From Candidatus Zixiibacteriota bacterium (GTDB lineage Bacteria; Zixibacteria; MSB-5A5; GN15; PGXB01): a stretch of 64,000 nt of DNA. Shown here piece after piece: positions 1 to 7,435 of this stretch (position 1 is the stretch's first letter; each line of letters begins with the position of its first letter). The DNA is taken from assembly GCA_016933955.1 (NCBI GenBank), contig JAFGTT010000027.1:62001-126000 (forward strand). Reading direction: 5' to 3'. Under the pieces are notes generated by a model. That model had not been told where the DNA came from. It searched no databases and was given only the letters and a program-made list of their open reading frames with translations. The translations under genes were made by a program, and so were the position numbers.

Positions 1-2
1 TC

Positions 3-2276
3 GTCTTCAAATATTACGATAATACGATTACCTTCGGCGGCCGGATGGATTATCACGGATTACTCGAAATCGCCGGTCATGCCGCCTTCAAAAACCTGTC
101 GGTATTCAACGGGCAGATTTTCATCGCCAGGATGGGCGGACGGGGGGAAGCCGATTTTCGTCTTGGCGGCCTTCTCAGGAACCCTGATTTACAGGGTATT
201 TTCCAATCCGATTCCCTCTGGCTATATGATTTTTATTCATCGCATTCTCAATTCGATGTCAATGTCAGAAGATTTCTGTACGATCGGGAAGGTTATGTCA
301 ATATGACCCTTCTGGATGGTTCGGCCTATAATATTCCGTACGATACTATCGCTCTGCTGATGACCCTCGATTCTCAGTACGTTTTTATCGACAGTTCCCA
401 TGCTTACAACAGGTACGCCGATATCCGGGTCGGGGGAAAGTTGGATTATTATAATTACCCTCAATGTTTGGCCCTTGATGATGTCCGGGTCGATATCCTC
501 GGGCTGGATTCCCATAATGCCGATACCATGGTGATCGAGATCGACAGTCTGGGATACGATATCAGGCAGGGACGGCTGGATCGTGAGGAAGGATATATCG
601 ATGGGCGGGGGAGAATCAATTATGATCAGTCGATGAATTTTCAGATTAAGGCCGCCGGTGTCGAGATCGGTCCCTGGGTGGCCCTGTTTAATGATCAGTA
701 CAATATCACCGGCAGGATTTACGGTCAGGCCCGGCTAGGCGGGAATTTCGATAAACCTCTGATAAAATACCGGGGCGGGATTGATTCCCTGGGTTACCAG
801 GGTTTAAATCTGGGAAATCTTTTTGCCGATTTCGATTATGGAGAACAACGGGTTGCATTCGATTCGGTCACTCTTAAAAGCCGGGAAGGATATTATCATG
901 CCGTCGGATATTATCCTCTGGACCTGGCATTTGCCCGTATTGATGACCGTTTCCCCGACTATGATCAGAATATCGATATATTGATTTATGATAATCGTTT
1001 CGATCTGGTCAGCCTGCTTCTAAACGAGGTCGAGGACTTGACCGGCGAGTTTAAGGCCCAGTTCAAGTTGACAGGAACCCCTCTGAAACCTAAAATCGAT
1101 GGCGAGGCTTCGATCCGCAAGGGTCGGTTAAAGCTGTATGACCTGGTTCAACCGCTTGAGAATCTCCGGGCCGATATGAAAATGATTAATCATACGGTTT
1201 ATCTGGATTCGCTCTCGGCCATGTGCGAAAACGGTTCCGGAAGCATGGGTCATGTTGGCGGTAACGGCATAATCCAGATTAATTCCATCGACAGGTTCGA
1301 CTATGACGTGATGATTACGGCCAAAGAATTCCCGATAAAATATGAACTGGGAGACATTACCGGATCGGTCAATGCCGATCTGGCGGTGAGGGGAGAGACC
1401 CCGCCGACGGTTGAGGGCGATGTCGAAATCATCGCACTTACTTATCGCGAGAATTTCGCCGCTGAGAATGAGGGTTGGAGTGTCCTTTCGGCCCTCCAGA
1501 GTGAAAACAGCTGGGATCTTAATCTTAATGTCGAAGCCATTTCAAATTTATGGATCAAGAATGATGATATTGATGCCGAATTCTCGGGCAATCTCAATTT
1601 CATCAGGGAGCAGGGGAAATATCGTTATATCGGGCAGATGGAAATTCTTCGGGGTAAAGGCTACTGGGCCGATCGAACTTTCCGAATCGAACCCGGGGCG
1701 ACCATCAATTACGAAGATATCGAATATCCCAATCCCACCCTGGATATTTATGCATCGACCAGGATCAGGGCAACGGCACCATCGGCGGCCGGCGATGAGA
1801 AACTGGAGACCACCAATATTGATCTAATGGTTCATGTTACCGGCACCCTTGAAGAGCCGATAATCGCCACAGCCGAGGGTTCGCAATACTCTACGGAAGA
1901 ACTCCTTTCTATTATTTTTCTAAATGATTATCAGACCGGAACCAATACGGAACAGAGAATCGGCGATCGGCTGACAGCGGGACTGGCGGAATATGTCGGA
2001 TCGCAGGTGGGCCGGATCGGTTCAAGAACTCTGGGCGTGGAGACATTTGAGATCGATCCGGTTTACGGCGATAAATTCGATCCCCTGGGAACTCAACTGA
2101 CCCTGGGGGTTTATACCTTGCCGAATCTGTATATCTACGGCAAATCATCTCTTTCTCTGGAAACCGGGCGGGAATTCGGTTTTGAGTATCGGTTGCAGAA
2201 ATTTCTGATGATGGAAGGGCGGATTGAGGAAAATAACCTGTATCGCTTAATCTTAAACTTTAACTGGAACTATTAA
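3..2276 (+). CDS. TamB-like translocation/assembly module protein (DUF490), 5' truncated
   Basis: The reading frame is open from the window edge, so the true start lies upstream; the first in-frame ATG (45) is probably internal. About 757 residues are visible. The protein is almost all beta-strand-like repeats with regular aromatic/Gly/Asp patterns, as in the long periplasmic beta-helix of TamB/AsmA-clan proteins. The last ~250 residues resemble the conserved TamB C-terminal domain: strands such as GKYRYIGQMEILRGKGYW, then YSTEELLSIIFLND, and a final aromatic-rich strand ending FNWNY. TamB-family proteins bridge inner and outer membranes and act with an Omp85 partner in outer-membrane protein or lipid delivery. 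The Omp85 gene starts 2 nt after this stop, which supports a functional pair. Family assignment is by recognition of pattern and context; substrate is unknown. Confidence 0.8.
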   Translation, partial: VFKYYDNTITFGGRMDYHGLLEIAGHAAFKNLSVFNGQIFIARMGGRGEADFRLGGLLRNPDLQGIFQSDSLWLYDFYSSHSQFDVNVRRFLYDREGYVNMTLLDGSAYNIPYDTIALLMTLDSQYVFIDSSHAYNRYADIRVGGKLDYYNYPQCLALDDVRVDILGLDSHNADTMVIEIDSLGYDIRQGRLDREEGYIDGRGRINYDQSMNFQIKAAGVEIGPWVALFNDQYNITGRIYGQARLGGNFDKPLIKYRGGIDSLGYQGLNLGNLFADFDYGEQRVAFDSVTLKSREGYYHAVGYYPLDLAFARIDDRFPDYDQNIDILIYDNRFDLVSLLLNEVEDLTGEFKAQFKLTGTPLKPKIDGEASIRKGRLKLYDLVQPLENLRADMKMINHTVYLDSLSAMCENGSGSMGHVGGNGIIQINSIDRFDYDVMITAKEFPIKYELGDITGSVNADLAVRGETPPTVEGDVEIIALTYRENFAAENEGWSVLSALQSENSWDLNLNVEAISNLWIKNDDIDAEFSGNLNFIREQGKYRYIGQMEILRGKGYWADRTFRIEPGATINYEDIEYPNPTLDIYASTRIRATAPSAAGDEKLETTNIDLMVHVTGTLEEPIIATAEGSQYSTEELLSIIFLNDYQTGTNTEQRIGDRLTAGLAEYVGSQVGRIGSRTLGVETFEIDPVYGDKFDPLGTQLTLGVYTLPNLYIYGKSSLSLETGREFGFEYRLQKFLMMEGRIEENNLYRLILNFNWNY

Positions 2277-2277
2277 G

Positions 2278-4188
2278 TTGAACAGGCCATTCGGTATATT
2301 GGTTCTCGTGATTCTGGTAATCTGGTTTGTACCAGGTCGGGCGCAGACCCTTGAGGATATGAACCAGTTTCGCTGGCAACGCAAGAAGCCGGTTATCGAT
2401 TCGATTAAAATTGAAGGAAATCATTATTTCAGCGATGGGAAAATTAAGAGCGTGTTGTTTTCCAAAAGAACCAATATTATCAGAGCTATCAAGGCGGACC
2501 GTGCCCGCCGTATCCAGCGTGAGACCATCATGCGCGACACTTCGGAGGTCAAATACCTATATCTATCCGAGGGATTCCTCGGTATCAGGATCAAGGAAAA
2601 CTTTGTTCCCCTGCCGCCTGATTCCAACGCCATGGTCAAAATAAGAATCGATGAAGGACGACAATTCTTCTATGGGACGACCAATTTCACCGGTCACTAC
2701 AACCGTGGCATGTTTCAATCCGATTTTACCAAAATCATGAAGGATTTTAAAATCGGGAATCCCGAAAAGCCGGTCAATCCTTTTAACCTGCGTCAGGCCG
2801 CCTATGATATCAAATCCGTCCTGGCCAACAAGGGTTTTCCTTATGCCATCGCTGAGTTTAACATTGATACTTCATTGAGTCATAATTTCGGAGATATCAC
2901 TTTTCATATTGAATCCGATTCGCTGGTGCATTTCGGAAACGTTCTGATAACCGGGGCGAGTAATTTTAGGCCATCCCTGGTTCAACGCGAACTGGCCTTT
3001 AAGACGGGTGATGTTTATCGACGCGATGATATTATTGAATCTCAAAAGAGACTGCTTAATACCGGCTATTACCTGACATTGAGATTGAGCAGTATGGATC
3101 CCGATACGGTCAGTATGATGAAACGGTTGAATCCCGAATTTATCCTGAGTCTCAAAGAACGCGAACCCCACTATGTATCCATAAAAACCGGTGCCGCCCA
3201 GGATTCTATCAAGGACTTGATCTGGTCTCTATCGGGTTCCTGGGGTAAACGGAATTTCCTCCGTTCACGGCTGCTGGAACTGACTGCCCAGACTTCGTTT
3301 GTGATTTTCAGTGAATGGCGACTCATGGAACACAGTTACCGGATACGAATCACGGAGCCCTGGTTTCTGGGAATTCGCATGCCTCTTACCCTGACCGCCC
3401 AGTTTGAACCGGGAGTCAGATCGTTACTTCAACCATATCGTAAACAAACCTGGTTTATCTCTATAACTACCACCTGGTACGTTAATGATCGTCTTAAAAC
3501 CGTAACGGGCCTGCAGTTCGAAAACATCAATATCTATGGTTTGAGCGGCGAAGCCGAGGAGCAACTCCGGCAGGAAGAGGGCATCTCGGTCAGGCGCAAG
3601 TTGTACATCAATTTTGTCCGTGATACCCGAAACAGCATCTTTATTCCATCGCGCGGATCGGTGACATCATTACGGTACGATTATGTCGGTGGATTTATGG
3701 GCGGGGACGATTCCTTTTATCTTCTGGAAGGAAGCTGGTCGCGTTATCAGAAAATCTGGCCGGGATGGATTTCAGCCACCCGTTTCAAGGGCGGTTTTGT
3801 CCAGGAAACAAGAGACGGAAAACCGGTCCCGACTGACGACCGTTTTTATATCGGCGGGGCCAACACAGTGCGCGGTTTTTCCGAGGGTGAACTGAGCCCC
3901 GAATCCGATCTGGGTAATCCGGTCGGAGCCGATATTATAATTATCATGAACCAGGAGTTTCGTTTCCCCATCATCGGAAAACTATGGGGATCACTGTTCT
4001 GCGATGCCGGTAATGGCTATCGGTACCGCAATGATATCAAGTGGAATAACCTGGCGGTTTCGTATGGCGCCGGAATCCAATTCATCTCACCCGCCGGTCC
4101 GATTCGGCTCGACTATGCCCGCCGGGTGCGGGTTAAAGGCATCGAACCGGGGTACCGTTATCATTTTACGATTCTTTACGCTTTCTGA
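2278..4188 (+). CDS. Omp85/BamA-TamA family outer-membrane assembly protein
   Basis: 636 residues. A TTG start gives a signal peptide (ILVLVILVIWFVPGRAQ), followed by POTRA-like repeats over roughly residues 35-310 (for example IDSIKIEGNHYFSDGKIKSV and VLITGASNFRPSLVQRELAF). The C-terminal half is a surface-antigen beta-barrel containing the Omp85 loop motif RGFSEGELSP and ending in Phe (FTILYAF), as expected for a BAM substrate. The barrel also contains RDTRNSIFIPSRGS, typical of the family. The gene directly follows the tamB-like gene with a 1-nt gap and is co-transcribed with it. Length is nearer TamA (about 580) than BamA (about 800), and the TamB partner argues for a TamA-like role, but FCB-type genomes often use BamA-like proteins here, so no symbol is assigned. 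Confidence 0.88.
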   Translation: MNRPFGILVLVILVIWFVPGRAQTLEDMNQFRWQRKKPVIDSIKIEGNHYFSDGKIKSVLFSKRTNIIRAIKADRARRIQRETIMRDTSEVKYLYLSEGFLGIRIKENFVPLPPDSNAMVKIRIDEGRQFFYGTTNFTGHYNRGMFQSDFTKIMKDFKIGNPEKPVNPFNLRQAAYDIKSVLANKGFPYAIAEFNIDTSLSHNFGDITFHIESDSLVHFGNVLITGASNFRPSLVQRELAFKTGDVYRRDDIIESQKRLLNTGYYLTLRLSSMDPDTVSMMKRLNPEFILSLKEREPHYVSIKTGAAQDSIKDLIWSLSGSWGKRNFLRSRLLELTAQTSFVIFSEWRLMEHSYRIRITEPWFLGIRMPLTLTAQFEPGVRSLLQPYRKQTWFISITTTWYVNDRLKTVTGLQFENINIYGLSGEAEEQLRQEEGISVRRKLYINFVRDTRNSIFIPSRGSVTSLRYDYVGGFMGGDDSFYLLEGSWSRYQKIWPGWISATRFKGGFVQETRDGKPVPTDDRFYIGGANTVRGFSEGELSPESDLGNPVGADIIIIMNQEFRFPIIGKLWGSLFCDAGNGYRYRNDIKWNNLAVSYGAGIQFISPAGPIRLDYARRVRVKGIEPGYRYHFTILYAF

Positions 4189-4213
4189 TTATCCCTTCGT
4201 ATTATTCAGTGTC

Positions 4214-4241
4214 TTGACAATGTGAGAAAGTTGACTATATT
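4214..4241 (+). promoter_or_regulatory. Sigma70-type promoter for the cysteine desulfurase gene
   Basis: TTGACA at 4214-4219 and TATATT at 4236-4241 with a 16-bp spacer, in the 99-bp gap upstream of the cysteine desulfurase start at 4288. The distance leaves a leader of about 40 nt ending in a good ribosome-binding site (AAGGAG at 4277-4282). Confidence 0.5.
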
Positions 4242-4287
4242 TATTCACTTTTTCGTTGAATTGGTTTTCTAATCTTAAGGAGTTGTT

Positions 4288-5454
4288 TTGAAGCAGGTAT
4301 ATCTCGATAACAACAGCACCACTGCTCTTGATGCCCGGGTTCTGGAAACCATGTTACCGTATCTCAAAGATAATTACGGCAATGCCAGTTCGGTCCATCA
4401 ATTCGGGCGGGTTGCCAAAACGGCTCTCGAAGAATCTCGTGAAAAAGTGGCCGCCTTAATCGGCGCCGAACCATCGGAAATTTATTTCACCTCGGGCGGA
4501 ACTGAGTCTGATAATATTGCGGTTAAAGGAGCGGCCTACAATAATCGCAAGAAGAAAAATCATATTATCACTTCGGCCATCGAGCACCATGCCGTTCTGG
4601 AATCCGTTAAATTTCTGGAAAAGGAAGGTTTTCAGACCGATTATCTGGGGACCGATCGTCTCGGGATTGTATCTCCGGATTCGCTTAAAGAGAAATTGAC
4701 CGATAGCACCTCCCTGGTATCGATCATGCATGCCAATAACGAGGTTGGCACGATTCAGGACATCGCCGCGCTGGCCGAATTATCTCATGAGAGAGGGGCG
4801 CTGTTTCATACCGACGCGGTTCAGGCGGCGGGTAAGATCAGGGTCAATGTCCGGGAACTTAAGGTCGATTTACTGTCGATGTCGGGACATAAAATTTACG
4901 GACCGAAAGGCAGCGGTATTATTTATATCCGGCGCGGGACACGATTGACGCCGCTCATTCACGGCGGCCATCATGAAAAGAAACGCCGGCCGGGAACCGA
5001 GGATATCCCGGCCATTGTCGGTTTTGCCAGGGCGCTGGAACTGGCCGAAGAATGTCGCAAGGAGGAATATGGCCGCTGGAAGGATTTGTCCGGGCGGTTG
5101 ATCGATGGTATCACGGAGAAAATATCGGAAGTCTTCCTGAATGGTCCCGGCGATGAACGGCGGATTCCTTCGACCGTCAATCTCTCCTTCAAATATATCG
5201 AGGGTGAATCAATTATCCTGTCGCTCGATATGAAAGGTATTGCGGTCTCGTCGGGTTCGGCCTGCACTTCCGGATCGCTTGATCCCTCGCATGTTCTGAT
5301 GGCCATGGGGGTCCCGGTGGAACTGGCCCAGGGATCGATCCGGTTTTCACTCGGGCGTTTTACCACCCGGGATGACATCGATTATACCATTTCGGTTCTG
5401 CCGGAAATTATCGAGCGATTGCGCCAGATGTCGCCGCTTTACGACAAGGGCTGA
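4288..5454 (+). CDS. Cysteine desulfurase (NifS/IscS family)
   Basis: 388 residues, PLP-dependent enzyme that removes sulfur from cysteine to give alanine and an enzyme persulfide for Fe-S clusters and tRNA thiolation. Seen: N-terminal YLDNNSTTALDARV, the PLP-lysine motif SGHKIYGPKG (Lys near residue 202), HTDAVQAAGK, and the mobile-loop catalytic Cys in SSGSACTSGSLDPSH. The long loop and SGSACTSG sequence fit the group I (IscS/NifS) type. The TTG start is chosen because AAGGAG lies 5 nt upstream and the protein begins exactly where family members do. It sits just upstream of mnmA, a known recipient of IscS sulfur, with a terminator-like hairpin between them. No IscU or IscR gene follows. Confidence 0.93.
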   Translation: MKQVYLDNNSTTALDARVLETMLPYLKDNYGNASSVHQFGRVAKTALEESREKVAALIGAEPSEIYFTSGGTESDNIAVKGAAYNNRKKKNHIITSAIEHHAVLESVKFLEKEGFQTDYLGTDRLGIVSPDSLKEKLTDSTSLVSIMHANNEVGTIQDIAALAELSHERGALFHTDAVQAAGKIRVNVRELKVDLLSMSGHKIYGPKGSGIIYIRRGTRLTPLIHGGHHEKKRRPGTEDIPAIVGFARALELAEECRKEEYGRWKDLSGRLIDGITEKISEVFLNGPGDERRIPSTVNLSFKYIEGESIILSLDMKGIAVSSGSACTSGSLDPSHVLMAMGVPVELAQGSIRFSLGRFTTRDDIDYTISVLPEIIERLRQMSPLYDKG

Positions 5455-5482
5455 TGAGAAATAATCGCAGGAATTGTGGAGG

Positions 5483-5506
5483 GGGTCGGGTTACCGACCC
5501 TTTTTT
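5483..5506 (+). terminator. Intrinsic terminator hairpin between cysteine desulfurase gene and mnmA
   Basis: A perfect 7-bp stem (GGGTCGG, loop GTTA, CCGACCC) is followed at once by six T residues (5501-5506), 28 nt after the desulfurase stop and 8 nt before the mnmA ATG. It has the form of a Rho-independent terminator, and may act as an attenuator because no promoter is visible between it and mnmA. Confidence 0.75.
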
Positions 5507-5514
5507 ATAAAGTT

Positions 5515-6615
5515 ATGGCCAAAAAGGTTCTGGTAGCTGTATCCGGAGGGGTCGATTCCACAACAACCATGGTACTGCTTCAAAGGCAGGGTTACGAAGT
5601 GGCCGCGGCCCATATGAAATTATGGGATTATGAAGAAGTCGGCGGGGATAACTACCGCGACGGCCGGTGCTGTTCACTGGAGGCAATTAATGACCTGCAT
5701 TCGATATGCAATAGATACAACATTCCTTTTTATGTCCTCGATTTTACGATTCGATTCCGTGAATTGGTGATCGAAAATTTTATCTCAGAGTACCGAGCCG
5801 GACGGACACCCAATCCCTGTATTCTCTGCAATACTCATTTGAAATGGACCGAACTGCTTAACAAGGCTCGTCAGATCGGTTGTGATTATATCGCTACCGG
5901 TCATTATGCCACCATCGAATACAGCCCGAAATTCAGGCGTCATGTTATCAGGCAGGGGGTGGATCCCGGCCGCGATCAGTCCTACGCTCTCTGGGGTCTT
6001 TCTCAGGATGCCCTGGCGGCAACCATTCTGCCGCTGGGACGATATCGGAAAAATGAAGTGCGGAATCTGGCTCGGGAACTGAAATTGAAAAATGCCGAAC
6101 GTCCGGAATCACGCGAAATCTGTTTTGTTGCCGATGATGACTATCATCGCTTTTTGACCGAATGGGAAAAACAACGGGGAAGAGAATTTAAACCGGGGAA
6201 AATAGTCAAATCCGGCGGGGAAGTGATCGGGGAGCACAAAGGAATCGCCTTTTACACCATCGGTCAGCGTAAAGGTATGGGCCTGGCCCATCCGACTCCG
6301 CTTTATGTCAACCGGCTGGATCCCGAAACTGAAACGGTGGTGGTCGGCGGTAATGAAGAACTCTACAGCAGTAATATGGATATCAGCGATATCAACTGGG
6401 TGGCTTTATCGGAACCCTTCGAACCTTTCAAAGCATCGGTGAAAATTCGCTATCAGCATCGGGCTGCCCCGGCGGGGGTTACCCCGGTCGGCCCATACTC
6501 GGCCCGGGTTGTATTTGATGAAGCTCAGAGGGCCATTACCCCGGGTCAATCAGCCGTATTTTATGATGCCGATATTGTGTTGGGCGGGGGCCTGATACAA
6601 AGTTCAAAAAAATAG
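5515..6615 (+). CDS. mnmA: tRNA-specific 2-thiouridylase MnmA
   Basis: 366 residues from ATG 5515. Adenylates and thiolates U34 of Lys, Glu and Gln tRNAs using sulfur relayed from a cysteine desulfurase. Seen: PP-loop VAVSGGVDSTTT near the N terminus, AGRTPNPCILCN with the catalytic Cys, CDYIATGHYA, GRDQSYALWGL, and SREICFVADDDYHRF with the second catalytic Cys. The C-terminal portion has YTIGQRKGMGL and a beta-barrel domain. ATG 5515 (MAKKVLVAVSGG) is preferred because it matches family starts; an in-frame GTG at 5476 would add 13 residues and read through the terminator hairpin. ATG 5515 has no clear ribosome-binding site. The upstream desulfurase is its likely sulfur donor. Confidence 0.93.
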   Translation: MAKKVLVAVSGGVDSTTTMVLLQRQGYEVAAAHMKLWDYEEVGGDNYRDGRCCSLEAINDLHSICNRYNIPFYVLDFTIRFRELVIENFISEYRAGRTPNPCILCNTHLKWTELLNKARQIGCDYIATGHYATIEYSPKFRRHVIRQGVDPGRDQSYALWGLSQDALAATILPLGRYRKNEVRNLARELKLKNAERPESREICFVADDDYHRFLTEWEKQRGREFKPGKIVKSGGEVIGEHKGIAFYTIGQRKGMGLAHPTPLYVNRLDPETETVVVGGNEELYSSNMDISDINWVALSEPFEPFKASVKIRYQHRAAPAGVTPVGPYSARVVFDEAQRAITPGQSAVFYDADIVLGGGLIQSSKK

Positions 6616-6679
6616 TTGAACTTGCCCGCGTTCTTATTAGTTTAACTCATAAATGTGAATTATTCAGGGAGAGAATACC

Positions 6680-7360
6680 ATGTTAAAAGCCACTTTTCTG
6701 GGTCATAGTTGTGTTATGGCCACTGACGGTAAGCACAATATCATAATCGATCCTTTTCTGACGGGTAATCCCCAGGCCAAAATGAAACCAGAGCAGATCA
6801 AAGTCGATTATGTCCTGGTTACCCATGGTCACGGCGATCATCTCGGTGATGCCGTGCCGATCGCCAAGGCCAATGATGCCACCATCATTGCCCCCAACGA
6901 ACTGGCCGTATATGTCTCCAAGCAGGGCGCCAAAACCCACAATATGCATATCGGGGGCGCTTACGATTTTCCTTTCGGCCGGGTCAAATTGACCATCGCT
7001 CATCATGGTTCCGCGGCCGGCGACGGTCTCGAATACACCGGTAGTCCCTGCGGTTTCCTGGTTACCATGGGTGGAAAAACCATGTATCACCCGGGCGATA
7101 CGGGGCTTTTTTACGACATGAAATTAATCGGAGACATGAATAAAATCGATCTGGCTTTCCTGCCGATCGGCGATAATTTCACTATGGGAATCGATGATGC
7201 CGCCAAGGCGGTGGAATTTTTGCATCCGAAAAAAGTGGTCCCGATTCATTATAAGACATGGGAAGTCATTGCCACCGAACCCAAAGAATTCGCGGAAAAA
7301 CTTAAAGGGTCATCGACTAAAGTGGAAATAATCAAACCGGGCGAATCGGTCGAAGCCTGA
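6680..7360 (+). CDS. UPF0173-family metal-dependent hydrolase (metallo-beta-lactamase fold)
   Basis: 226 residues, the usual length for UPF0173. The N terminus reads LKATFLGHSCVM, followed by the metal-binding motif VTHGHGDHLGD (HxHxDH) around residues 50-60, then HHG (about residue 112), YHPGDTG with a metal-ligand Asp, and a C-terminal VPIHYKTW His. These are the ligands of a di-metal centre. UlaG-like relatives open lactone rings, but the substrate here is unknown. Soluble, with no signal peptide. GGGAGAG lies upstream of ATG 6680. The gap from mnmA is 64 bp with no convincing promoter. Confidence 0.88.
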   Translation: MLKATFLGHSCVMATDGKHNIIIDPFLTGNPQAKMKPEQIKVDYVLVTHGHGDHLGDAVPIAKANDATIIAPNELAVYVSKQGAKTHNMHIGGAYDFPFGRVKLTIAHHGSAAGDGLEYTGSPCGFLVTMGGKTMYHPGDTGLFYDMKLIGDMNKIDLAFLPIGDNFTMGIDDAAKAVEFLHPKKVVPIHYKTWEVIATEPKEFAEKLKGSSTKVEIIKPGESVEA

Positions 7361-7388
7361 TAGCCGAAGAATATTCAAATTTAACCAT

Positions 7389-7412
7389 CGACCCCGGTCT
7401 CTTCGGGGGTCG
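7389..7412 (+). terminator. Possible terminator hairpin after the UPF0173 gene
   Basis: A 7-bp stem (CGACCCC at 7389-7395 pairing with GGGGTCG at 7406-7412) lies 28 nt past the stop of the hydrolase gene. There is no good T-run after it, so it may be only a stabilising 3' hairpin or a weak terminator. Confidence 0.4.
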
Positions 7413-7435
7413 AACTACTTAGAGTGATAGTTTAA

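Noticed and set aside
1411-1827. Open frame of 138 codons within the TamB-like gene
   Set aside because: Different frame, no family resemblance, and fully inside a well-supported gene; long shadow frames are common in this composition.
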